Shown here one piece after another: positions 19,949-30,944 of a stretch of DNA of 33,499 nucleotides. The translations under genes were made by a program, and so were the position numbers. The notes beneath the pieces were generated by a model, which had not been told where the DNA came from, did not search any database, and was given only the letters and a program-made list of their open reading frames with translations. Position 1 is the stretch's first letter. Every line of letters begins with the position of its first letter. The DNA is from Spirogloea muscicola (taxonomy: Eukaryota > Streptophyta > Zygnematophyceae > Spirogloeales > Spirogloeaceae), in contig WELB01000104.1 of NCBI GenBank assembly GCA_009602725.1, positions 401,856-435,354 of the forward strand. Reading direction: 5' to 3'.

Positions 19949-21407
19949 ATGACGGCCTCCGCGCTGGCCGTGGAGCCGGCAGCCATTCCGCAGCAGCGGC
20001 TGGTGGCAGGCGTGCCCTTCCCGCTGGTCCTCACGCCGGCCGCGGCACCAGACGACGGTGGCGCGGCCGCCAGCCTCGGCTCCCTCCTCCAGTGGGTCGC
20101 CGAGAGCCGGGCGCGGCTGGAGGCCGACGCCCAGAAGCACGGCGCGGTGCTGCTGCGCGGCTTCCCCGTGCGCACCGCCGAGGACTTTGACGCCGTCGTG
20201 GCCGCGTTCGGCTACGAGGAGCTGCCGTACATTGGCGGCGCCGCACCGCGGACCAACGTCACCGGCCGCGTCTTCACCAGCAACGAGTCCCCGCCTGACC
20301 AGAAGATACCGTTCCACCACGAGATGGCCCAGGTGAGGGCGCAGCATGTGCTGCCCAGCCTCTGCGTGTCACCACCTTCGCTCGCCAGTGTCGCTCGGCA
20401 CTAGCTACCTCCTGCAGGATCTGGAAACCAGGTCTTGGTATGGTGTGCCTTGCGTGTGTGTACTTGCGCTTCTTATACAGAGCCGCAGCAGTCGGCCAGC
20501 TTGCTTGGTCTGGGTCTTGGTGTACTTCCACAGCCCACAAACTGTGCTGTGGATCGTAAGTTTGTCATCATGGCAGAGATTGTCGAGCTGCAAGTCCGCA
20601 GCAATGACGAGGCTAAAGTGGGCATTTGATTGAGCAACATGTGGCAGGTCCCAGAGTTCCCTTTGAAGCTCTTCTTCTTCTGCGAGCGGGAGCCAGCTGA
20701 GGGCGGCGAGACACCGCTGCTGGTCAGCAGCGAGCTGCATGCGGCAATGTGCGCCAAGTACCCTGAGTTTGTGGCGGACCTGGAGGCAAAGGGCCTGGTA
20801 TATACGCGCATCCTTGGAACAGGCGATGACCCGTCATCACCTATCGGGCGTGGTTGGCAGTCCACATTCCTCACGTCCTACCGTGAGGAGGCAGAGGAAA
20901 GGTGCGACTTCTGACCACCATCAGGACAGCAAATCACCATGAATTTTGTTGCTCCTTAAGGTTTTAGAAGCTATACATATATTGTCTGTAAAAAGGGCCT
21001 CTTGACCTACAACTTATGTATCGTTGTTTATGGCATGTCGCAGGGGTGCGAAGCTGGGCGTAAGTCTTGAGTGGCTGCCCGACGGTAGTGTGAAGACCGT
21101 GTCCTCTGTACTCCCGGCGCTTCGGCGAGATAAGCGCACAGGGCAGGTTGCATGGTTCAACAGCATGGTGGCAGCATACACTGGGTGGCAGGATGCGCGG
21201 AATGAGTCAGAGAAGGCTGTCACCTTTGGTGATGGCACTCCACTGCCCCGTGAGGCTGTCCTCGGTTGCCTGCAGCTCATGGACGAGCTTGCTGTTGACA
21301 TACCATGGCAACAGGGCGACGTGTTCTTCATTGACAACCAGCTCGTTCAGCATGCACGCCGGCCCTTTGTACCGCCGCGTAGAGTGCTCGCATCGCTGGC
21401 GAAGTGA
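19949..21407 (+). CDS. TauD-family Fe(II)/2-oxoglutarate dioxygenase, At3g21360 (clavaminate synthase-like) type (3 exons, 333 aa)
   Basis: A non-haem iron oxygenase of the TauD/TfdA fold. The plant homologue has a known structure but no agreed substrate, so none is assigned. Exons 19949-20332, 20648-20901 and 21044-21407, all phases matching (1002 nt). Recognised blocks: GAVLLRGFPV, ELPYIGGAAPRTNVTGRVFT, NESPPDQKIPFHHEMAQ, EFPLKLFFFCEREP, GGETPLL, DDPSSPIGRGWQSTFLT, WFNSMVAAYTGW, AVTFGDGTPLP, PWQQGDVFFIDN and HARRPFVPPRRVLASLAK at the C-terminus. Likely iron ligands are H123 and E125 of the HHE motif and H316; an Arg near 325 would bind 2-oxoglutarate. The start is the first in-frame ATG after the GC-rich leader. 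The gene is convergent with the SDR gene (233-bp gap). Confidence 0.93.
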
Positions 21408-21640
21408 TCAATGCAAGACGCACGCATTATCCACTGCGTCTGCTGTTGTTTCGTCTTTCAGCTGTTCGGCTCATCCTTGCATGCTCCACAGGGGCACTTG
21501 TACAGTCACAAGCCCCAAATTTTGCTCATGATATGAGTTGTGAAGCTCAGCTGATTTCAAATGCTCCAACTTAGCCAGAGTTCACTACATCCTGACAAAT
21601 GTAGACTGAACATTCATGAGTGCAATCCTGCGTGTTCTTC

Positions 21641-23894
21641 CTATGGCTCAAGTCCTGTCAATTTCGCACTCTCATTCCACCACTCGAGCGCCAGGTCCTT
21701 GTCAGAGGCAACTGGATTCGGTGCCCTGGGTGCAGAATCCGCAAAGTAGCCTGCCATGCCATACACAAGAAAGGTGTCATAGCCAGACACTTGGGACTAC
21801 AGAAGTGCACTTCTAGTCGAGATGATAAGGATGCCCTTGAGAGTGCACTCTTAGCAATGGCAGCTGTAATCTCCACAAGTCTGCCCCATGCCCAGCAACG
21901 ACCGACAGCAACTTAGCGTCTAAGCGGTATCTGTGTTATATGTGCACACGACATTGACCAGGCTCGTGGGCCACCCCTGTACATACCTCCGCTGCCAGTC
22001 TGACTGCATGGTGTTGTGGCCAAGTAGATAGAAGTGGCTGCGCCCTGCCAATATTAGGAAAAGCTACTTGAGTTGCCGGACATACTCAGGAGATTAATGG
22101 CAGCACAACATGCCCCCTGCCGGCTGCTCAATTCCGCATCCAAAGTGCTCAGCAGCACCAGGCCAGACATGCACCTCGAGCTGGACCAACATGATTTGAG
22201 ATAGTAACTGCCTACAATCTATTCAAACTTTGACGTTTCCAACTTTGACGAATAGCACAATAGGATGCCGGAGGCGGTTCTTGCCTTCTCGGGTGTGTAA
22301 AGGGCTCCGAAGGTGGTGGCAAGCCACCCAAGTGGGGCCAGTGCCACCTTCAAGATGGAATTGGTGTTCCTGCATAGCATTACATGTCCACAGGTATCAT
22401 TACTCTGCAGCCACCGCTGCTATTTGTTACCTCCTGCACACAAAGGAAGACTCACTCAACACTGCATGAAAGTGGTTGTCAGGGCACTTATCGTCATGGG
22501 ACTGGCCTTGTCAGGAGCTCAGTGTTGACGATGCCCGGGTGCACGGCGTTCACCGTGATCCTCTCGCCGTAACAACGGTTCATTTCTACTGTGAAAAGGA
22601 CCTGAAGGGGTCTGTGGCAGAAGGTAAGAATCGTCTGAAGGAGCCTGTGTCAACTGCAAGGCATTTGCGTGAAGGAGTGCGTCAAACCTGGCCCAGCTTG
22701 GACTGCCGGTATGCAGTCCATGCGTCGTAGTCAGCGGCCGAACGTCTCGCGATGCTAGTAAACTCGCCCTGCAGCACCCCATCGGTGATCACAGAGCAGA
22801 AGTAGAAGCACCGTCCTGCTAAGTGAACGGGCCGAGCCTGTCGTAAGTGTCTCGCAGTGCACGCACCTTGCGTATCGAGCTTCGTTCTCCCGCGAGGGAC
22901 GAGACGTTGATCACGGACGGGCTGGCGGCCTTCTCCAAGAGCGGTATCATCAGCCGCGTCAGGAGGTAGTGCGACAGGTAGTTGACCTGCACACAGGCTT
23001 GGCCGTTGTCACGCACTTGGTTTGGTGGGTCTTCAGAAGAGATGAGCCTCAGAGGCGCAGTCCTGAGCAACCCAACAACTATCATGAGCAACCCAACAAC
23101 TGGCGGACCTGGAACTGGGACTCGAAGCCGTCGGCAGTGAGGCCGTGCGGCGGAATCATGATGCCCGCGTTGTTGACGAGGCAGTCCAGGCGGTCGTGCC
23201 GCTTCCGGAACCACTCCGCGAACGCCCTGCAGAGGTGCCGCCCAGGATCGATTCCGCCGCCGCTCAGCGAAGACAGCACTGCTGAGGATCTAACGGGTTT
23301 TCCTAACAGCGAGCCGCGGTTAGAGTTGATGGCTGACCAGAGAGTGGACCCCCGCGGCCGTCACCTGACCGAGGCGAGGGAGGTGAGGTCGAGGCTCGCG
23401 AGCTGAGCGGAGCCTCCGTTAGCTCCCGACTGCGCGGCAGCTCGCGAGACGCGCTCCGCGGCGGCGCGGCCGCGCTCCACAGACCTGCTTGCAACCAAGT
23501 GGGTGACAATGAGGCGGCGCCTAAATCCTAAACGTCAGGCCGGAAGCGGACAAGGGCCCGTCGCGCGGCGGCCGCCGACGACGACCTGCAGGCCATGACG
23601 ACGGTGGCGCCCCGCTTGGCCAGCTCCTCCGCCGTCACCACGCCGATGCCTGGCGGCCAGCTCCACGACCCACGCTTGGTACAATTAGAAGCCAGATTGG
23701 TATCGTCCCCGACGAAGTGCAAACGCCTGCCCAGGATTTGATTCTGCCGCGATTCCCCGATGTAGCATGGCAAGCGGCAAGGCATCGACTGGCCGCCGCG
23801 GCGTCGTCGGCGGCGGCGGGGTTGGCCTGCCGCCCGATGGGCACGGGGACGCACCTGTGTTGGCGCCCGTCACGACGCAGACCTTCCCGGCCAT
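21641..23894 (-). CDS. Short-chain dehydrogenase/reductase, retinol-dehydrogenase/WWOX-like (10 exons, 296 aa plus probable presequence)
   Basis: An NAD(P)H-dependent oxidoreductase of the SDR superfamily; the substrate cannot be told. Exons in transcript order: 23894-23855, 23649-23586, 23484-23365, 23226-23109, 22986-22867, 22768-22688, 22601-22507, 22369-22285, 22044-21987, 21750-21641; phases agree (891 nt). Motifs: cofactor loop TGANTGIG (9-16), LDLTSLASVRAF, NNAG (93-96), VNYLSHYLLTRLM, INVSSLAGE (catalytic Ser 143/144), YRQSK (catalytic Y174/K178), ITVNAVHPGIVNTEL, YTPEKGAATSIYLATTP, ending KLTGLEP. Two consecutive introns use GC donors (AG|GCCAGT and AG|GCAAGA). An in-phase-but-for-one-base upstream reading from 24070 looks like a targeting presequence interrupted by n at 23940. 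An intron holds a short direct repeat (GAGCAACCCAACAACT twice, about 23066-23100). Confidence 0.9.
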
Positions 23895-24070
23895 GCCGCC
23901 TGCGCCGTGGGCGCCGCCGGCGGCGGCGGCGGCTGCGGCNGACGCCCAGGCCCGCTGCCTGCCGCTGCCGGGCCGCCTGCGGTGCGCAGGCTGCGGAGCG
24001 CAGGCAGGCGCGAGCCAGCGGCGGAGGCGGAGAGCACGCGGAGGGACGAGTATGACCTGGCGACGGACAT
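23895..24070 (-). CDS. Possible N-terminal organelle-targeting extension of the SDR, broken by an ambiguous base
   Basis: From ATG 24070 the minus strand reads MSVARSYSSLRVLSASAAGS and continues for about 43 residues rich in Arg, Ser, Ala and Leu with no acidic residues, as in mitochondrial or plastid presequences. It runs into n at 23940. Downstream, an Ala/Gly-rich frame without stops leads directly into the SDR start MAGKVCVV at 23894. The two frames differ by one base, so a missing base at the n would join them. Confidence 0.45.
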
Positions 24071-24211
24071 GCAGGTCACGGCGGCGGCGGCGGCAGCGGC
24101 GGCGGGGGCGGAGCTGATCATTGCGCCACGTGGCCGTGGGGTGGGGGGGGAGGGAGGGGTGGGCCAGGCGGGAAGCCGCCGGCTCCCCTCCACGTGCGCC
24201 ACGGTGAAGAG

Positions 24212-24480
24212 GAAATGGTTGTGTATTAAGAGATGGGGAGGCCATGTGAGGCCAAGTACGAAGGCAAGCACATTGACAAATGCACGTCACCTGCTGCTGA
24301 GCTGACCCGCTCAGTAACCGCGAGTCAGCACATCGAGGTCGCTAACTGATGCTCGAATACCGGACGGCAATCGACAAGCTCTCCAACTACCAGCCAAGGC
24401 TCGACCAGCTTTCTGGTGCAACGCATGAGCCTGAGCTCGCTGCAAACAAGCTGACACTCGACGTCGCAGATAATGCCAAA
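24212..24480 (+). repeat. Dispersed repeat A, copy A2 (diverged)
   Basis: Aligns along its length with A1 and A3 but with many substitutions and small indels (for example GTGAGGCC for GTGTGGCC, AACCGCGAG for AACCACGAG). It lies about 145 bp upstream of the putative SDR presequence start and is followed, after about 155 bp, by the unrelated-age copy A3. Confidence 0.85.
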
Positions 24481-24635
24481 TTGGCTGCCGGCATACCCAT
24501 TTGGCCTGGAAGCACGTCCTCGCGTCGTGCATATCCCAGACTCGCTGTGTTCTCAAGTAGGGTATGGAAGCGAGGACCCAAGCAGCCGAAAGTGTCGATT
24601 GCGGCCGGGAGAAAGGTGGTCGCAGCGGGGGGAAG

Positions 24636-24872
24636 GAGAAATGCGTGTATGTTAAGAGATGGGGAGGCCATGTGTGGCCAAGTACAAAGGCAAGCACATT
24701 GGACAAATGTACGTCACCTGCTGCTAAGCTGACCCGCTCAGTAACCACGAGTCAGCACATAGAGGTCGCTAGCTGACGCTCGAATACCGGACGGCAATTG
24801 ACTAGCTCTTGTGCCAGCAGCTAAGGCTCGACCAGCTTTCTGATGCAGAGCATACGCCTGAGCTCGTTGCAG
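24636..24872 (+). repeat. Dispersed repeat A, copy A3 (near-identical to A1)
   Basis: 231 of 232 aligned bases from 24641 equal A1, although the copies are 5.4 kb apart. Similarity to A1 stops sharply at 24872, directly against GGAA and a long G tract (about 24877-24887). Confidence 0.9.
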
Positions 24873-25265
24873 GGAAGGGGGGGGGGGTGCCTCCCCGTGG
24901 TCCGGCTACGTGGCGCCTCTCCGAGCAGGCGGGCCCCTGCAGTAGCACTTCTCAAGCCCTGAACATTTCTTGATCCCTTTCATAAATGAGGGGTTTACTC
25001 TCCTGAAGGCCCCCCCTTTTCATTACCCTCCAACAGAGACAGCGCTTCCAAAGTTGACAGCAATGGCTGTGAGAGGCCAGCCCAAAGGACTGGAGCATTG
25101 AAGCACTCCAACAATAGGAGCACTGAAGCCAAAGCCTACTGCTCCCAACCCTCGTCCCCACCAGCTTGAGGTCCCCCAAGTCTGCACCGTTGCGGTCTCC
25201 ACCTTCTGGTACTTGTTGGTCCTCCCCCCGCCCGACAACCCGATCCCTCTCAATGCAGATTCTGC

Positions 25266-25306
25266 CTTGTCCATGTCCTTGTCCTTGTCTTTGTCCTTGT
25301 CCATTC
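25266..25306 (+). repeat. TCCTTG-type microsatellite
   Basis: About six imperfect units of TGTCCT/TGTCCA/TGTCTT in tandem (CTTGTCCATGTCCTTGTCCT and on). On the minus strand this reads as alternating Lys-Asp, which explains an artificial open frame there. Confidence 0.7.
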
Positions 25307-27130
25307 TTTCTGGGCTGGCTTTTCACAGCCCCTATCCTCAATGGGCGAGCACTTTCTTCTTTTCACAGCCCTCGCCCCATTTGGAAGAGCTTGATTCTTT
25401 TGGGGGCAGGCAGTCCACAGCCACTCCCCCCTCACTTGGGCTGCAGTCTTGGCCTCGGACCTTGCAGGCCAAAAGCGAGACGTCACTGCTTTGCTTTTGG
25501 TATATCAGGCACTTACTTGGCTTATACAGGCGCCCTTAAGCTTTTGTCCAAGGCTGGCGACCCCACTTTTGAATTGGCCTCCTTACCCTCCTGTTTTTGA
25601 AATGCTCCAAGCAGTCTCTATGGTGACAGCATTGTGAAAGCACCGCAGGTGATGCCTACTCTTCTGTTCTAGTCCAGCCGCAGACCATCTTATACAGTGT
25701 GCCTTTCAAGATAGCTGCGCACGCTTCTCTGCAGCGTTTCGGAAAATAGCTACAACCGATTGCTACGACTTTGAAGCTGTCAGCAACAGCAGCACTTCTT
25801 ACGTGCACCACTTTTCGTGCAGATTCTCTACTAGGCGGGGCTCCCAGATCTTCATCCTCTCTACATCTTGTGCTTGTGCTGATGACAGCGACAGCAGGCT
25901 CACAAGTTAGTACAAGTCCTCCGCCCACCTCTCAGATTTAGGACTGAGGCGGGAGGCCACTTATTAGGCCTGCTCCCCTTGCTGTTGCTGGGATTTCTAT
26001 GGATGTTTACTGCCTGTGGGAACAGACAGACTCCCCGAAGTCGCCAGATGAAGCAGGAGCTTTGTCTTGGCAGCCACCACACAGGGCAATGTCGCACATT
26101 AGCAAGGCTGAGGAGGCGCGATCATTTGTAGCGTGCTACAGCATTGCAGCACAGCACATAGCTTAACAGTGCATAGTGGCCTCCTGCAAGCGCTGCCCTG
26201 GGTTGGAGCACGCTCCTACGTGCAAGACTTGGCCAGCCGTTTTGCGTGACCCTATCAACAGATTAGAACAGACGACTAATGCACTGCCTATCTCCACCAC
26301 CCTGACGATAGCAAGTGAAGCGAGGAGCACTGCATGGCTGCATATGTCAAGAGTAAGCAAGCCACCAGACACATAAAAGAAGCGAAATACACTAACAGAA
26401 TACTGCAGCACACCTGTGTATCAATAGTAGCGTTTAGACATCCAGCTTAAAGCATCATGCATAAACGCCGAGACCTTACTACGAGTTCTTTTCTTTTCTA
26501 CTAGTCGACTCTCATGTCAGCAGTCGTCTTTGCTAGACTTGGAAATGCACAGAAGCACGCACGCGCAAGCGCGGTCGTTTGAGGGGGGGTGAAGCAACTT
26601 CTGGAGGCCCACAAGGCAAGAATGCGGTACACTCAGCAGAGGCTGGTGGCAAGGCGCGAGGAGTGGAGTGGGTCTGCGCCAACGACAGGTGCTCCATGTA
26701 GAGTAAACGTCCAGGGGCGGCCTGCACGATAGGGCCGACGCGAGAGGGGCCAGCTGCAGGGGCTTCGATTTCCTTCCTCCAATAGAAGCAAGAAGACGCG
26801 CGGAGCGCATGTGAGGGAAAGGAAAGGCCAAGCAGAGCCAGCACGCTATTCATGCAAGAAATTCCAAATTGACTGGTGGCTGTGAGAGATTCATGCGAAG
26901 TGGCCAAAAGCTACAGCGGGGCTGAGGTGGGGCCCCAAGCAGAGCCGAGATTTAGCGGGCTCCATGTGGGCGGTGTTCCCGAGTCCATTCATCATGCGGG
27001 GTTTAAGGAAGGAAGAGGAAGGGCTCGCCCATTGAGGATGGCCAGCCCAAAAAAGAATGAACAAAGGACGAGTAGGGGCCAGGGTAAGCGCTAATAAAAA
27101 CAAGCACAAGAAGACTGTAAGCAGCTACGA

Positions 27131-27173
27131 AGCACTCAGTAACCCCTGCTAAGCAGCCTCAGGTCGGGAAACT
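27131..27173 (-). repeat. Conserved repeat terminus, copy upstream of CSN6
   Basis: On the minus strand it reads GACCTGAGGCTGCTTAGCAG then GGGTTACTGAGTGC. The same terminus, diverged, appears at about 12400-12440, 18848-18890, 19345-19395, 24300-24345, 24725-24775 and 32857-32893. Here it is about 100 bp upstream of the CSN6 ATG. Confidence 0.6.
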
Positions 27174-27272
27174 GGGGTTTAAGGGGCTTCCCTCAGCATT
27201 TCCACCTTCCTCGCCTCTGACATTCTCCCGGGCGCCGCGTCCGCCGCCAAGGCCGCCGCCCCGGCGGCGGCC

Positions 27273-30048
27273 ATGGCGGGCGGCGCGAGCGGGCTGACCT
27301 TCAAGCTGCACCCGCTGGTGCTCCTCAACATCTCCGACCACTTCACGCGGACGCGCGCGCAGGCCGGCGACGGCGGCGGCGCGTCCTCCTCGTCGTCGTC
27401 CTCCACTGCCGCCGGCGCGCCGCCGCGCGTCCTGGGCTGCGTGCTGGGCGCCCAGTCCGGGCGGCACGTCGAGATCTTCAACTCGTTTGAGCTCAAGCAC
27501 GAGCGCGACGCCGCCAGCGGCGCCGTCGTGCTCGCCCGCGATTTCCTCAACACCAAGATCGAGCAGTGTGCGTCGTGCCCGCCAGGGCCGCTCTCGAGGG
27601 GGCCCGGTCATGGCGTCTGTAGACCACCGATCCGCTGTCTGGGGTCAGGGTCGCCTTGGCTGGGGTCGTCAAGGCGGACTGGAGCCCACGTCCTACTGAC
27701 GAGCGCGAGGTGTGAGAGCTTGCAGACAAGAAGGTGTTCCCTAAGTATGACGTGCTGGGCTGGTACTCCACCGGCACCAGCGTCGAGGATGCCGACATGC
27801 AGGTCCACCGCGCGGTGAGGCTTGCAGCCGCCCCACGCCAGTCACAGTCTGCGCCTCACCCTTTCTTGGTCAACAATGGATAATCCTCGCCGATGAGCTT
27901 GAGCTCTTTTGGGTTGAGATTAGCCACGATCTCAAATTCTAGCAGCAGTCCTGCCCTTAAGGCTGCCCCTTGTCTATTATCGCCCCTTGTCCAAGTTAGC
28001 TCGCGAGAAAGTAGGAGTTGGCAATGTCGAGCAGACCACAGTGGCAGCAGACCACTCAGATGGGACTGATTGGCCTGCCAGAATCCGACGGGCTTACAGT
28101 TGCTGCTGGTCGCGCACAGCTGATGGACATCAACGAGAGCCCCATTTACGTGCTCCTCAACCCTGCCATCACCCACGGCCAAAAGGACTTGCCAATCAGC
28201 ATCTACGAAAGCGGTATAGACCTGCCCCTCAGCCTTTCCTAGTTCCTGTGTGATTGGGACGAGTCTGGGTCAGCTCTCTCTGATTCGTTGAGGATGTCTA
28301 TGGACCCGGGAGCCCATGTCACAAGGCTTCAAGGCCCTTCTTTAAGGGGGGCTTGACTAGCGCTGTTGTCTGCTTCAGCAGTCCTGCAGAAAGTTTTGGT
28401 TTGAGAACCCAAATCTTAATTTTAGGGGTTTTTACACTTCGCAACTTCTTACTGTGGGGATGTGAATGCCAGCTGCATCCACTGCTAAACGTCCCCTTCC
28501 CAGCGCCGGGCAGCCATACTTTGCCGCCCTGCAACAATCTTACACAGGGGAAATATTGAAGTCCTTAGAAGTTTGACATCTCAATTGCCACTGCCTCATG
28601 GCGTTGGGGCACTCCAAGAGGAACAAGATAAGTGTAGGATGTGCACGAGTCCGCTGCTACCGTCTCTTACTCAACACTACCTTACCCACTTGTTGAGCTC
28701 TTCTGATTCTAGTCATCTGTTGCCTTGTCTGCAAATGCAGAGCTTCACGTCATTGAAGGCGTGCCTTCTCTGATATTCGTGAAGTCCAGCTACACCATAG
28801 AGGTATATCTTTGATGATGTACTGGAATTCTCCTATTACATTTAGGTCGTCCATGTTGGGTACATGCTACCTGCTATATATCACACTTTTGCACTGATCA
28901 AGAATCTTATTATAGCCTGGAGCAGCCCGCCAAGATTGTGGAGCTGGACAAGCTTGTTGTAGCAGACTGATGATCCTGGTTGCTGGTTGATTTGTTTAAG
29001 CAGACTGTGGAGGCTGAGAGAATATCTGTTGATCACGTGGCGCACATCAAGCCCTCTGACGGGAGTTCGGCAGCCACTCAGCGTATGAATCAAGATACCG
29101 ACCCTGCGATGCGCCAAACCATCTTGCACCTGAGAGTCTGCGTTAGACTACCAATTACCTCCTCAGTATAGTGGTTTGGTGCTCCAACAATGAAATGTCA
29201 TATTACACCTTGACACCTAACGCTTTTGTCGATGTGCTTTGTCAGTTGCTGCCCACCTCACGGGCATGCACAGCGCCATCAAAATGCTGAGCAGCCGCAT
29301 CCGAGTGCTGCACACCTTTCTTAGCACAGTGCAGAAAGGTAACACGTGTGTGCAACCCTTGTGATGGGATCGAGCTGATTAGCACGCCTATGTGTGTCCA
29401 GTGCACATACCTTTTTGAATGGCATTGAAGTGCATTTGCCTGCAGGGGACGTGCCCCATCAGCGCTCATTGCTGAGGCAGATTGCCAGCCTGGTTCAGAA
29501 GCTACCTGCTATCGACTCTTCACAGTTCCAAGACGACTTCCTTACGGTATGAATAGCAAGCACCAGCTTGCAGCTATTGAAAGCCCTCAGGCTGGTGCAT
29601 GTCATGCAGCACAATGTGATTCGAACACGTTGCACATATGTACTGGATCACTTGATCTTCTGTCTGGCCTCACTCAGTATACTTGTTATTGATTACAGGA
29701 GTACAATGACACATTGCTGATGACATACTTGGCAAGCATGACCAAGACTACAAGGTAGGCCACTGACTTCATCACGACACAGACAAGCATCTCAATCTGA
29801 TGTCATCGTGTTTGGATAACATACCCTGCAGTGGCATTGATATAGCAAAATCTGCCTACTCGATCAAGTCCTTGACCACATGCAGTAGATAGGGTACTCG
29901 TTCATAGAAGGTTGTAGACCAATTGTCAATCTCAGTGCTGGCTAACCTATTGGATGTGGATTGCAGTATTATGAATGAGATGGTGGACAAATTCAGCCTT
30001 GCTTATGACAAGCAAGGCAGGAGAGGGAGCAGAACTGCTTTTGCTTGA
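27273..30048 (+). CDS. CSN6: COP9 signalosome subunit 6 (9 exons, 316 aa)
   Basis: CSN6 is the non-catalytic MPN-domain partner of CSN5 in the COP9 signalosome, which removes NEDD8/RUB from cullin-RING ubiquitin ligases. Exons: 27273-27567, 27726-27814, 28120-28213, 28741-28802, 29004-29082, 29246-29338, 29446-29546, 29699-29754, 29967-30048; phases agree (951 nt), and 316 aa equals the plant length. MPN domain (about 8-140): LTFKLHPLVLLNISDHFTR, GCVLGAQSGRHVEIFNSFEL, KVFPKYDVLGWYSTG, LMDINESPIYVLLNPA, KDLPISIYES. The zinc-binding JAMM residues are absent, as expected for CSN6. Then ERISVDHVAHIKPSDGSSAA, HLTGMHSAIKMLSSRIRVL and the C-terminal helix MNEMVDKFSLAYDKQ. A Gly/Ser-rich insert (about 30-50) occurs in the MPN domain. 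Exon 1 is strikingly GC-rich compared with later exons. Confidence 0.95.
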
Positions 30049-30944
30049 TCATGCTAGTGAACCTGATATACTGTTCTGGGATTCACGAAGACCCTCGAAG
30101 TATTGAGAATCTGACAAACTCCAGAGAATGTCCTAGTCAGATTCTTATGAAACTCAGAAGTGTAAGTCAGCAATAGGAGTGGCATGTTATCTTGGTTTCA
30201 GAGTCAGCCCTCGTATGGTTGCAGCAGAAGTAGTCTTCTTCCCAGAAGTGGTTCTTAATTGTGCATCAGCCGATCTTGCAGATCTTCTGGCTGTGGTCAC
30301 TCAGAATGAAGCTCACCCTTGTACATTCTGCATAATTAGTTATTGCAAGTCAGCATGCAAAGACATACCATTCCGGCCTGGCTGAGTGATACAGAGCTCT
30401 AGCAAGGTCATTCATGTATATTGCCACAAGGCAGCATTCAAGTGCAAGCTACGAAAATTCCTGCTAACCTGTTGCTCTTGCACCAGTGGAATGACATGTT
30501 TGCCAATGATTGACTACCCTTTCCCTTCATCAAAGCTTCTAAGCATTTCTACCCTAGGTGTTTTCACTTGTGCAGTCATCAATTTTCACGCCACATACTA
30601 GCTTGCGTGAGTGCCTCAGTCGAGAGGTAATCCAGAGGACTGCTACAGCGTGAAAGCCCTGCTAGTATGCTACTCATGTCTACAAGAAGAGATTTAGCTT
30701 GTGGTCAGCAACACTATCAAGGCCCAACAGATGTTTACTCCTTCTGAGGTCGTGGAGCTGTATTCATGTCCAGCTTCTGCAGCAAGACAAGTGTTGCAAC
30801 ATATAATACTTGCCCTTGGCCAGTCTGACACCGACAGCGTGTAACAGATGCTTGAGATCAAGAGTTGTTACTACCTCAATCCACATCATCCCCGTCTAGA
30901 CTATCTGTCACGGTATCCAAACTGCATAATCTGAAAATGGACAA
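30049..30944. other. Intergenic 3' region between convergent CSN6 and cyanase genes
   Basis: Contains the CSN6 3' UTR with a candidate TGTAA at 30161-30165, and the cyanase 3' UTR. Short frames (30179-30385, 30386-30601) resemble nothing I recognise. A short extra cyanase exon could lie at its right edge (acceptor near 30900). Confidence 0.55.
30161..30165 (+). terminator. TGTAA, candidate poly(A) signal of CSN6
   Basis: A TGTAA motif lies 113 nt after the CSN6 stop. It is a motif match only. Confidence 0.4.

Larger units (their letters stand above)
24071..27272. other. Intergenic, repeat-rich region between SDR and CSN6 genes
   Basis: Holds repeat copies A2 and A3, a poly-G tract, hairpin-repeat copies (25040-25105 +, 25295-25355 -, 25350-25440 -, 26868-26900 +, 27025-27065 +), a TCCTTG-type microsatellite and the conserved repeat terminus just upstream of CSN6. 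Reading frames such as 25656-25928 (-), 26517-26907 (-) and 25166-25600 (+) have no recognisable domain and I do not call them as genes. Confidence 0.6.

Noticed and set aside
25250-25341. Lys-Asp repeat protein on the minus strand
   Set aside because: It is the translation of a TCCTTG-type microsatellite, not a gene.
25656-25928. 90-codon open frame on the minus strand
   Set aside because: No recognisable family, no neighbouring exons that extend it; chance frame is more likely.
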